From Ipomoea triloba (lineage: Eukaryota > Streptophyta > Magnoliopsida > Solanales > Convolvulaceae): 64,000 nucleotides of DNA. Numbering within the stretch: position 1 is the first letter of the stretch; the number at the start of each line of letters is the position of its first letter. Under the pieces are notes generated by a model, which was not told the DNA's origin, searched no databases, and saw only the letters and a list, made by a program, of their open reading frames with translations. Both the position numbers and the translations under genes were made by a program. Positions 1 to 10,141 of this stretch are shown here, piece after piece. The stretch covers positions 3,843,646 through 3,907,645 of the forward strand of contig NC_044922.1 of the NCBI RefSeq assembly GCF_003576645.1. Reading direction: 5' to 3'.

Positions 1-235
1 CACGGTCGCCGGCGGTTGTTGGTTTTGTTTTTTGGCCGGAATTTCTCTGGAACTTTGCCGGAGTTCGCCGGAAATGTTTATGACCTGCTATTACAGGTCA
101 TAAATAAGTTCAAGGGTCTATTTGCTCCAAAATAACAAGTTTGAGGGCTTAATTGAACTTTTTTAAAGTTTGAGGGTCCAATTGCACAATGAGCTATAGT
201 TCGAGGGCCTATTTGACCCTTTTCCCATTATGATA
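1..235. mobile_element. Unclassified repeat-element fragment at the window edge
   Basis: The stretch opens with GC-rich CCGG-containing sequence and then carries several imperfect repeats of a 'tttgagggyctaattga' type phrase at about 108-230. Such phrases are familiar from the ends of dispersed plant elements, but I cannot assign a family. It is cut by the window start, so neither ends nor target duplications can be judged. No coding frame was seen. Confidence 0.35.
77..104. repeat. Perfect 11-bp inverted repeat with 6-bp loop
   Basis: Arms at 77-87 (TTTATGACCTG) and 94-104 (CAGGTCATAAA) are exact reverse complements around CTATTA. It lies in the edge element fragment and could be part of its structure. 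Confidence 0.8.
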
Positions 236-912
236 TGATGAATTAAGTATATACATCATATATTAATTTTCTCTGATTGAATAGTTTTTTTTCTCTGTTG
301 TTAAAAAGGCACATATGGCTTGTGTACAGTACAGTAGTACACCATGGAATCGGAAAAACTAAATACTGAGAAACATGCGATATAAGTGCATATTTATAAA
401 TATTTTTTGGGTGATGTATAAATGTTAATTATTTACTATTTTTTTTTAAAAATAATACATGTTTTAAAAAGAAACATGTCAAAAAGGTAAAAACACTTTT
501 TTTAAGAAGTTCTATTAGATGCATATTTGCAATAACTTCAGTTAAATTGGTCAAACAATTAATTTAGTAATCATAAAATTATAAATTTCATCCCGTGAGA
601 GCCTATCTTATTTCAAAGTAATTACAAAGTTTCAAATTTTCATCTCTTATAGTTTCTTGTAAATAAATAAAAAAAAAAACAGTATTTATATATTTTCATT
701 ATGCGGTCCTATAAGTAGGGGGTTGAAGTACAAGTATAACTGTATAAGTACTAAAACTTTCAAATTTCCAAGATGAATTGCTCCCCACCAACCCACCCAA
801 ACAACACTTAAATTCGGGAGTTTTATCAGCAGCCTATCAATCCTATCCACCGCCATTCCCATTTCTGCGACACTGAGCTATCATCCTTCTGCCTTCCAAG
901 TGTTTTGCAGCC
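236..912. other. AT-rich upstream region of the first B3 gene
   Basis: No gene was seen. From about 400 onward this matches, with small indels, the region at about 4825-5382 upstream of the second B3 gene, so it belongs to the duplicated segment and presumably holds the promoter. A poly-A run is at about 669-679. Confidence 0.5.
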
Positions 913-3544
913 ATGAAAACCATTCCTCCCAAAAACCCTCACTTCTTCAAGCCAATTCATGAAGGTTTCAAGAATGGCGTGGTGAGCATATATATCTCCC
1001 CGTATGTATGTGGATTTCTTCATTTCTCTGCTGTTTTGTTCAAAGGTTGTGTCTTTTTCCATTTTCAGAACATACCCACAGCTTTCTTGGCCAAGTACTT
1101 GAAAGGGCAGGGCCCAAAGTTTGCGATACTGAGAAGGGGTGATCGGAGTTGGCGGGTGAAGATCAGCGGCGGCCGGATCATCGCCGACGGCTGGGAAAAG
1201 TTTGGGGCGGAGAATGGTTTGAATGTAGGTGACTTTGTGGTGTTTAGAAAGGAAGGAGATAGGGTGTTTGATGTATCGGTTTTCGAGCCAAGTCTATGTG
1301 AAAGAGATTGGCCACTTCCCCATGGTGGCTGCCCTGTCACTCAGCCTTCCAATAACTTTTGCTCTGCTGGTAAAACATTTTCCCAAGGCTTCTGTTATTC
1401 AATGTTTAATAATAGGGAATGGATTAATACAAGAGCATTACAAGAAATATTGTGTAATAATGAGACATATTGTGTAGGCTAAGACATGATGGAATAGTAC
1501 ATTATAAGGATTTTGTAAGAATAGAGCAAGAAATTGTAATAATTAAACAATTCCAATATATAAAGGAAATCCTAATTATTTTGGACCACAATACTAGGTC
1601 AAAACCCCCACGGTGGGTCGCAAGGTTGGGCCAAATTCAGCTACCCCACCCCGGACACGAGCTTTGAGGCAGAATGGCGATTGCCCAAGGCCGGGTCTCG
1701 GACCCGAGACTTGGGCCTCGGGTCCAGTCACCCAGCTCGGGTAACCTCATATGGCTCTCTGGGTCCGGGTCACCTCGTACGTGTCCTTCACCTTGGGCCA
1801 CCCGCCGCCAAGTAGTCTATCTTGGGTCCCGGATCCTCATTTTTAGGCCGTTTCTAATATTTTCATTAGCATAAATACACCTATTGTGTAATACTTATTC
1901 CATTTCTTCTTGAAGTCTATTTCTCCGACGATTTTAGGAATCATGATTCTTTCCATGTAGTCTATCTTGGTTTCTAACCACCTTCTTGGTTTAGATCACC
2001 TATCTTGAGTCCTTAATCCTCATTCTTAGACTGTTTGTAATATCTCCATTAGCATGTATACATACACCTATTTTGTAATGGTTAAGTTGTTCATTAATTA
2101 ATAATAATAATTGTTATTTACGCATATATAACATATATATAAATGAAATATTTATGTCTTTCTTAATACTTATTCCATTTCTTCCTCAAGTCTATTTCTC
2201 CAACGATTTTAGGAACCATGATTCTTTCCCTGTAGTTTTGTAAGTCTATGTTGTTATGTTATGCGTTCCCATGATTTATTGTCGGAAAAGCTGTTCCAAT
2301 TCTACTTCTGGCTTAGCAAACTGCTCAATTTTCGGGTGTAACAATGGTGCACTTGTTAATTTCTGTAAGATTGATGTTTTTTTTTTCTTTTTTGGTGAAT
2401 GGTTGAGCCAATAGCACGAGATACTACTTCAACCTCGCCTGCTGATCATCCTTACTTTGTTTCCACTATAAAATCATACTGCCTCAAAAGGCAAGAACTG
2501 GTAAGATAGAGTATCCTCAAATGCAGAAGTTGAACATATATGGGCAACATGTTTATGCATTGTAGCTGTGAAACTTGAATGTGTTGCAAAACTTCTGCAG
2601 TATCTTCCCATGGAGTTTGCAATGTCCAATGGCCTAGTGGCAGAAGAAAAGCGCGAGATGATTTTAAGAGACGATAAAGAAAGATCGTGGTCAGTAGTTA
2701 TGGGGAGAGTAGGCAATAATTTTAGTCTTCGACAAGGTTGGCAATCATTTCAAATGGCTAATGACTTGAAAGAAGGAGATGCATACAAGTTTGAGCTGAT
2801 TAAGAGTGGGAAAACGCCTATTGCCAAATTCCATTGTAAGTATCCTTTTTCTTCCCCGCTTTCACTGCTCGTGTTTGTGTTCTGGCACAGCAAACTGTTT
2901 CAAATTTTCGGGCTGTTTGCTATGTCAGATAGGGTTTGGAACAATTGTGTACTTGTTAAATGTTAATTTCTGTTTTTCGACTTGGAATTTTTGAACCAAT
3001 AGCACTGGGCACTACTTCATCTTCGTCTGCTGAGAATCCTCATTTCGTTGCCACTATAAAACCGTACTGCCTCAGAAAGTCCCATCTGGTAAGACTTAAA
3101 GAGTATCTCCAAATGTAGAGCTTGAACACGAGCAATAGCTTTATGCAGTATCTGAAACTTGAATGTCGTAAAACTTCTGCAGAACCTTCCGCTGGAGTTT
3201 GCAAGGTCGAATGGCCTAATGGCAGAAGGAAAACGCGAGATGATTTTAAGAGACGATAAGGAGAGATCGTGGCCAGTAGTTCTGGGGACAATGGGGAAAC
3301 ACGTTTCTCTTCTGCGAGGTTGGCAAGCATTTCGGATGGCTAAAGGTCTGAAAGAAGGAGATGCATACAAGTTTGAGCTGATTAAGAGTGGGAAAAAACC
3401 CATCGCCAAATTCCATTGTAAGTGTCGTTTTTCTTCCATTTTTTTAGTGGTTTTTGAAGGCAAAAACTTGTGTTTTTCTTGCACATATGGCAATGGGAGC
3501 TAATGGTGATTGCAGCAGGTCACTTTTCTGGAGAAGAAGATTGA
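913..3544 (+). CDS. REM-type triple B3-domain protein, copy 1
   Basis: Predicted plant-specific nuclear DNA-binding protein of the B3 superfamily, REM group. Exons: 913-981, 1069-1369, 2415-2500, 2601-2835, 3003-3088, 3183-3417, 3516-3544; 1041 nt, 346 aa, every junction in frame. B3 domain 1 spans about residues 9-103 (FFKPI, IPTAFLAKYL, SWRVKI, GWEKF, NGLNVGD, VFDVSVFEPS). Domains 2 (about 134-230) and 3 (about 241-337) are near copies of each other, each coded by an 86-nt plus 235-nt exon pair (PYCL, LPLEFARSNGL, RSWPVVLG, GWQAF, LKEGDAYKFELI). The last exon adds only a short tail ending SGEED. The start is the first ATG of exon 1, shared with copy 2. REM proteins are often linked to reproductive development or vernalization; no specific target can be inferred. 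A second gene of the same design follows at 5383. Confidence 0.88.
1400..2208. mobile_element. About 0.8-kb insertion in intron 2 of B3 copy 1
   Basis: The two B3 genes share 'attcaatgtttaat' on the left and 'aggaaccatgattctttccc' on the right, but copy 2 has only about 40 bp between them. Copy 1 carries this extra block, with a GC-rich core (about 1600-1850) of 'ggcccgggtc'-like repeats and AT-rich ends. No terminal repeat or coding frame was identified, so the class is unknown. Confidence 0.6.
1812..2236. repeat. Imperfect tandem duplication inside intron 2
   Basis: Two diverged units are visible. Each starts with 'tagtctatcttgg', contains 'tagcat..ataca.ctatt.tgtaat', and ends with 'tattccatttcttc..aagtctatttctcc.acgattttaggaa.catgattctttcc'-like sequence (about 1814-1957 and 1958-2236). 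The second unit carries an extra AT-rich stretch. Confidence 0.7.
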
Positions 3545-3770
3545 AGGAAGCTTCTGCAGGCATGTTCTTACTGAAACTTAAAGGGCTGTTTTTTGGTGAA
3601 TCCATTCTACTAAAAGATGTTGTTTTCCTTGTGCTTTTTGGCTATGTAATCTTAGAGTATGCAGATTATGGCTCTGTAGTGTACAAAGTTGAAGTGATCT
3701 AAGTGAATGGATATGATAAGGTAGATAATCAAGTACAGTATTATGTTCTGGCTTGTAAGCAAAAATTAGA

Positions 3771-4819
3771 GAATTATTTGGCTAGTTGATGCTGAAAAAG
3801 AAAAAACTAAATTATTTGGCTTATTTGAGTTAATTGACTTAATTTCTCGATGGAATTTCCTAAATAATTGAGATTACCAATTTATCATTGACATCCCTAC
3901 GTGCGTAGCAATCAAAATAATATTTCAAAACCATTTAGCAGTTATTGTTTTTTTTTTTGTTTTTTTTTTTAAATTTTAATTAATTAATTTATATTTAAAA
4001 TCGTAACCGCCACGCAAGTTAAACATGTCATTTTGGGTTAAATTGCATTAGTTTGTATTGTTCAGGGATTTAATTGTATTCTTTTGAGTTTATGGTCTAA
4101 TTGCAGTTTGGTGTGCAGTTGAAGGGTTGTTATGCCATGGACCCGAGTCCAAAACGACATCATTTTGCTTCAAAACGACGACGTCTATTTTTTTTTTTTA
4201 ATTGTTTCTTTCATTGCCGTTAACTTGTTGTCTGTCTTCAGAATTCGTTCCTCTATATTCATAATTTTTAAACTTTATATTCATAATTTTAGATCTCAAT
4301 ATACAAAATTACAAAACTCAATATTCACAATTGCAGAATTCTATATTTACAATTTTTGAACTCTATATTCAAAATTTTATGACTATATTCAATAGTATAA
4401 CATAATTTTTAAATTTATGACTATGTTTGGCAAACATAGTTGAAAATGTAGCTGAAAGTTAAAAAGTAGCTGGAAAGATGAAAATCTATAAGCTTGAAGT
4501 TGAAATCTGAAGAGTTGTTATGCAAAAGTGATTTGTAAAATTAACTTATCATAAATGTAAAAAGATTGAAAAGGACATATTCATAAAATTTAAATAATTT
4601 TAAATTTAAATAGATTTGTTTACATATTAAAATATAAAATAATAAAATAAATATATTTTAATAAAATATAACATAAGAACATATATTTGAAAATATATAG
4701 AGTAAAACAAAATGTTTATAATTCATAAAATTAGTTCATACAAAAATTATTGTTCAAATACAAATGTCAAATTTAAATTACAACGAAATATATTGAAGAG
4801 AAAATGTCAAAAGAGTTTT
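3771..4819. other. Spacer between the duplicated B3 genes
   Basis: AT-rich, no gene seen. It contains poly-T runs (about 3950-3970 and 4188-4199) and a near-palindrome 'actatgtttggcaaacatagt' at 4420-4440, possibly the end of a hAT-like MITE. The rest is low-complexity sequence. Confidence 0.5.
4248..4395 (+). repeat. Degenerate tandem repeat, about 22-24 bp period
   Basis: About six or seven loosely conserved units of the form 'ctctatattcataattttta' lie head to tail. They are well diverged, suggesting an old minisatellite. Confidence 0.6.
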
Positions 4820-7430
4820 ATAAATATTTTTTTTGAGTGATGTATAAATGTTAATTGTTTACTAATTTTTTTTTTTCAAAAATACATTTTATAAAAGAAA
4901 TATGTCACAAAGGTAAAAACACTTATTTTTTTTAAAGAAGTTATATTACGCGTATATTTGTGACAATTTCAGTTAAGTTGGTTGGACAATTAATTTGATA
5001 ATCACAAGATTTTAAATTTCATCCCATGAGAGCTATCTATTCTTCAAGTAATGATTATAGTTTCTTGTAAATAAATAAAAAAAGAATTTATAATATATAT
5101 ATTTTTTCATTATGTAGTATTAAAACAAGTGTTACTTTAAAAAAGTTCGAGCGTTGAAGTACAAGTTTAATGTACTAAAACTAGTTCCTTGTGGTCGTTA
5201 CACAGCATGAAAAGTCTCTATAAAGGCACTGCTATCAAGTTATAAATAGATACTACGTTCTAAAACTTTCCAATTCCCAAGATGAATTGCTCCCCACTAA
5301 ATTCGGGAGTTATATTACCTCACCACCATTCCCGTTTCTGCGACACTGAGCTATCCTTCTGCCTTCCAAGTCTGTTGCAGCCATGAAAACCATTCCTCCC
5401 AAAAACCCTCACTTCATCAAGCCCATTCATCAAGCTTTCAAGAATGGCGTGGTGAGCATATCTCCCCGTATGTATGTCGATTTCTTTACTTCTCTGCTGT
5501 TTTGTTCAAAGGCTTTGTCTTTTTCCATTTCCAGGACATACCCACAGCTTTCTTGGCCAAGTACTTGAAAGGGCAGGGCCCAAAGTTTGCGATACTGAGA
5601 AGGGGTGATCGGAGTTGGCGGGTGAAGATCGGCGGTGCCCGGATCCTCGCCGACGGCTGGGAAAAGTTTGCGGCGGAGAATGGTTTGAATGTAGGTGACG
5701 TTGTGGTGTTCAGACAGGAAAGAGATACGGTGTTTGATGTATCGGTTTTCGAGCCCAGTTTATGTGAAAGAGATTGCCCTGTCCCTCAGCCTTCCAAGAA
5801 GTTTCGCTCTGCTGGTAAAACATTTAATTTTCTCAATGCTTCTGCTATTCAATGTTTAATGAACCTACAGAACCTTTGATTCATGAAATAGATTGAGGAA
5901 CCATGATTCTTTCCCTGTAGTTTTGTAAGTCTATGTTGTTATGTTGTGCATTCCCATGATTTATTGTCGGAAAAGCTCTTACAATTCTACTTGTGTCTTA
6001 GCAAACCGGTTAACAATGGTGCACTTGTTAATTTCTGTAAGATTGATGTTTTTTTTTTTTTTTTTTTTTGGGGTCTATGAATGGTTGAGCCAATAGCACG
6101 AGATACTACTTCAACACCGCCTGCTGATCATCCTTACTTTGTTTCCACTATAAAATCGTATTGCCTCAGAAAGTCCCATCTGGTAAGAGTATCCCCAAAT
6201 GCAGAACTTGAACACAAGCAATAGCTTTATAAAGTATTTGAAACTTGAATGTTGTAAAACTTCTGCAGTATCTTCCGTTGGTGTTTGCAAGGTCGAATGG
6301 CCTAGTGGCAAAAGGAAAACGTGAGATGATTTTAATAGACGATAAAGAAAGATCGTGGTCAGTAGTTCTGGGGAGAGAAGCTAATCATTTCAGTCTTCAA
6401 CATGGTTGGGAATCATTTCAAATGGCTAATGGTTTGAAAGAAGGAGATGTATACAAGTTTGAGCTGATTAAGAGTGGGGAAAAGCCTATTGCCAAATTCC
6501 ATTGTAAGTATGGTTTTTCTTCCGTGCTTTTCACTGCTCGTGTTTGCCTTCTGGCACAGCAAACTGTTTCAAATTTTCGGGCTGTTTGATATGCCAGATA
6601 GTGTTTGGAACAATTGTGTACTTGTTAAATGTTAATTTCTGTTTTTCGACTTGGAATTTTTGAACCAATAGCACTGGGCACTACTTCATCTTCGTCTGCT
6701 GAGAATCCTCATTTCGTTGCCACTATAAAACCGTACTGCCTCAGAAAGTCCCAACTGGTAAGAGTATCCCCAAATGCAGAACTTGAACACGAGCAATAGC
6801 TTTATGCAGTATCTGAAACTTGAATGTCGTAAAACTTCTGCAGTATCTTCCACTGGAGTTTGCAAGGTCGAATGGCCTAATGGCAGAAGAAAAACGTGAG
6901 ATGATTTTAAGAGACGATAAGGAGAGATCGTGGCCAGTAGTTCTGGGGACAATGGGGAGACATGTTTCTCTTCTGCGAGGTTGGCAAGCATTTCGGATGG
7001 CTAAAGGTCTGAAAGAAGGAGATGCATACAAGTTTGAGCTGATTAAGAGTGGGAAAAAACCCATCGCTAAATTCCATTGTAAGTGTCGTTTTTCTTCCAT
7101 TTTTTAGCAGTTTTTGAAGGCAAAAACTTGTGTTTTTCTTGCACATATGGCAATGGGAGCTAATGGTGATTGCAGCAGGTCACTCTTCTGGAGAAGAAGA
7201 TTGAAGGAAGCTGCTGCAGGCTTGTTCTGACTGAAACTTAAAGGGCTGTGCTTTTTGTGAATCCATTCTACTAAAAGATGTTTTCCTTGTGTTTTTTGCT
7301 ATGTAATCTTGGATTGTTCAGATTCTGCAAGCGGCTCTGTAGTGTACAAAATTGCAGTGGTCTAAGTGAATGGATATGATAAGGTAGATAATCAAGTATT
7401 ATGTTCTCTGGCTTGTAAAAACAGATTAGA
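4820..7430 (+). repeat. Segmental tandem duplication, unit 2 (B3 gene copy 2)
   Basis: This is the second unit of the B3 segmental duplication. It keeps the promoter-proximal sequence, exon sizes and 3' flank of unit 1 but lacks most of the intron 2 insertion. Confidence 0.85.
5383..7204 (+). CDS. REM-type triple B3-domain protein, copy 2
   Basis: Paralogue of the gene at 913. Exons: 5383-5451, 5535-5814, 6097-6182, 6269-6503, 6672-6757, 6844-7078, 7176-7204; 1020 nt, 339 aa. All exon lengths equal those of copy 1 except exon 2, which is 21 nt shorter (seven residues missing after domain 1). Three B3 domains are intact. Domain 2 differs more between copies (LVFARSNGLVAKGK here, MEFAMSNGLVAEEK in copy 1) than domain 3, which is almost identical. 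No frameshift or stop was found, so both copies look functional. Target genes and expression cannot be told from sequence. Confidence 0.88.
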
Positions 7431-7445
7431 AAATCCTTAACCATA

Positions 7446-7694
7446 GGGAAAACAGGTTAAATAAGTTTGTGAACTTTGTACAAAAAATCAATCGACTTTT
7501 AAAAGTTGTAATTGAACACATCAATGTGTTATTTTTGTACATCGATGCTTAAAAATGAGTTATTTGCTTGAAATAATCGGTTATTAGGATTTTGGTAGGT
7601 GAAATTGGCGATCGACAGCCTTGCAACTTGTAAAAATTTACCAATTGATTTTTCATATAAAGTTCATGAGTTTATTTAACCGTTTTTCCTTGAT
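7446..7694. mobile_element. Foldback MITE-like element
   Basis: The two ends are imperfect inverted repeats: 'aaaacaggttaaataagttt' on the left and the complement of 'gagtttatttaaccgttttt' on the right. Pairing continues inward ('aaaaatcaatcgacttttaa' against the complement of 'aaatttaccaattgattttt'). About 250 bp, non-coding. No convincing target-site duplication was seen. Confidence 0.65.
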
Positions 7695-7979
7695 TAGATT
7701 GCCATGCTACGTTTCATTACAAAGCTCACTTCCTATATGAATTGTTATTGTATTGGATCTTTTAAAATATTCGGTTATTAGGTGCATGATAAGATTTTAA
7801 AATGACAAAATTCATCCTGTACAATTAAATTCATGAGAAAATAGCTCAATAAATATATTTGTTTGAAAAATTAATTAAAATGTTTGATGTTTTTCTATAT
7901 AATTATAATAATTAAATTATCAATAAAGTAATTCATTTAAACTTTCTCATTAATCTTTTTTTTATTATTAATATATCAG

Positions 7980-8010
<31 letters not shown>

Positions 8011-8337
8011 ATATATGCATACTGCAAATAGAATAATACGTTTGGCAACAAAATGTGTAGAATATAAAATTTGTACTTTTTTTTATGAGTTGCAATATTC
8101 AATTGTGAGTTGAGATCTTAATAAATACATACATAAGAAAATTTGTATTTTTAATGAGTTGTAATTTTTAATGATGAGTTGAAATCTCATATTTAATCAT
8201 GAAGCGTTATATTTCTTCAAATAAATAAAGCAGTAACAAATATGATATATTTAAGAAATTTTGTTTAACATGACAAAAAATGAGTTAAATATTTAATTGA
8301 ATATACGGAGTACTTGATAGTTAGAATCCTATTATGG

Positions 8338-8368
<31 letters not shown>
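7695..8368. other. AT-rich intergenic sequence
   Basis: No gene seen. It contains a short (AT)n(AC)n microsatellite at about 7977-8006 and ends in a poly-T run at 8338-8363 that abuts the sequence gap. Confidence 0.5.
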
Positions 8369-8628
8369 NNNNNNNNNNNNNNNNNNNNNNNNNNNNNNNN
8401 NNNNNNNNNNNNNNNNNNNNNNNNNNNNNNNNNNNNNNNNNNNNNNNNNNNNNNNNNNNNNNNNNNNNNNNNNNNNNNNNNNNNNNNNNNNNNNNNNNNN
8501 NNNNNNNNNNNNNNNNNNNNNNNNNNNNNNNNNNNNNNNNNNNNNNNNNNNNNNNNNNNNNNNNNNNNNNNNNNNNNNNNNNNNNNNNNNNNNNNNNNNN
8601 NNNNNNNNNNNNNNNNNNNNNNNNNNNN
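8369..8628. other. Assembly gap of 260 N
   Basis: Runs of N are bordered by poly-T/A on the left and poly-T on the right. The gap probably reflects a homopolymer that could not be spanned, so the true length may differ. Confidence 0.98.
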
Positions 8629-8829
8629 TTTTTTTTTTTTTTTTTTTTTTTGAAGAATCCTATTTCATAAAGACCAAATTTATTTTTCTTGATTCGAATG
8701 AATCTTATTCCTAGTAGACAAAAAATTCACCAAACATAAGAATACTTATTCACATTTTAAATAAATTCTCAAGAAATTTTAAAATTTTCGGACTACCAAA
8801 AAATATATATAAATACGTACGGAGTATAT

Positions 8830-10141
8830 TAAATTTACGAAGCTCAACTCCGAAAGCCTAACTTAAAAATGGCGGACACGACATTCATCTAGTCTCTACT
8901 GTTCTCCACGACGGTAGACAGACACCATCGCCACCTGATTACGTTGTCGCCACCAAAACCTTATCAGATTATCGAAACTATCTCAGGTATGTCTTCGTGT
9001 GGCGCATTGAGTTAATCTTATCTGAAAGGGAAAAGCCCGAGTTACAAATAACGACCAGCGAATCTAGGAAGGCATATGTTGCTTTTCCATATTTGTTATT
9101 GTCACTGCTTTCTTTTTTAAACATATGACATGACCCATTCTTCATGTTGAGATTTCTGCTGCTAGAGGATGGTTACTATTAGAGTTTTCTGAGGAGTTTG
9201 TAGAGTTGCATCTTGTATGTTAATGGTAAAATTGATATGTAAGAATGATAATGCAGAAGGGAGAGTGGTTTGCCATTAATTTGCTTAAGATAGGCTTTGA
9301 TGGAATTAAGCTTCAGATTTGAGAAGGGAGTATGCTATTTCAAATACCCTCCATGTGTTCGATATAATTCCTGTGAGGGATTTTTAGTTTTGATGCTTCA
9401 TATTTCATATGTTTGAATGGGGGACGGGGATGTGTCTCGCCCTGCCCCCTTTGCGAGTCCTAAAGTCTTGAAAAGCGACTAGCAGCTGGAATTGCTAAAA
9501 GCTTAGTTGCACGAAGTTTTTAGTGGGCTAAACCTGAATCTGACCTATGGGGACTATATTTTTAAAAATTTCCTAGCCAAAGTTCCCTCAGATAGGCATA
9601 CTTTTGGATGTTCATCAGTTCATGTATGTATGTTTTTATGCTCTGATCTTTATTCACTCTGTTCATCTGAAATCCTAGTTGGTTTTGCAGAAAATTCTTA
9701 TTCTTGATTTCTTAGATGAAACTAATTTTTTTTTTCTCCTGCACTGACCAATTCGTAATTTTGAAGTTAATAAAAGTGAAATACAAGAATGAGGTGGCAA
9801 AAATTGATAAAAATATGAACTTTCATGGTTTTGTGGTTGTAATAAATGTGTGTATCCTTTTTCAGGTTTTCTTTTTCTTCAATTATGAAGCAAATTCTTA
9901 TGCATTTATGTTCACTGTCTGTACTGATCAAGAAGTTAGGGTTTTTATAAATTTCCCTTGGTTGTTTGGACGTAGCATTATTTTGGAATTGTTTTTCTAA
10001 ATTTTATCTTTGATTGTTACTTTTTATTTTTATGGTTGCAAATGAACTAATCTACCTTTCTAATTTTTTAAAATTTCAATAAGTGTTAGCTGATTTTGCT
10101 GATTTCATTCTTACTTGAAGGTGCAGAGATTGAACATATGA
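8830..10141 (+). promoter_or_regulatory. 5' leader and leader intron of the IF-2 gene
   Basis: A likely non-coding first exon runs from about 8830 to 8986 and ends at the donor CTCAG|GTATGT. The leader intron would end at about 10125 (GTGCAG). The first exon holds a complete seven-codon uORF (8869-8892, MADTTFI then TAG). In the second exon an ATG at 10138 precedes the main ATG at 10142 in another frame. Transcript start is inferred, not seen. Confidence 0.5.

Larger units (their letters stand above)
400..3770 (+). repeat. Segmental tandem duplication, unit 1 (B3 gene copy 1)
   Basis: Promoter, all seven exons, introns and 3' flank align with unit 2 at about 4820-7430. Similarity begins near 'gtgatgtataaatgttaatt' and ends just past 'gataatcaagta' in the 3' flank. 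Unit 1 is longer mainly because of about 0.8 kb of extra sequence in intron 2. Ends are estimates by eye. Confidence 0.85.

Noticed and set aside
8314..8714. Frames across the gap
   Set aside because: They consist of N and poly-T.
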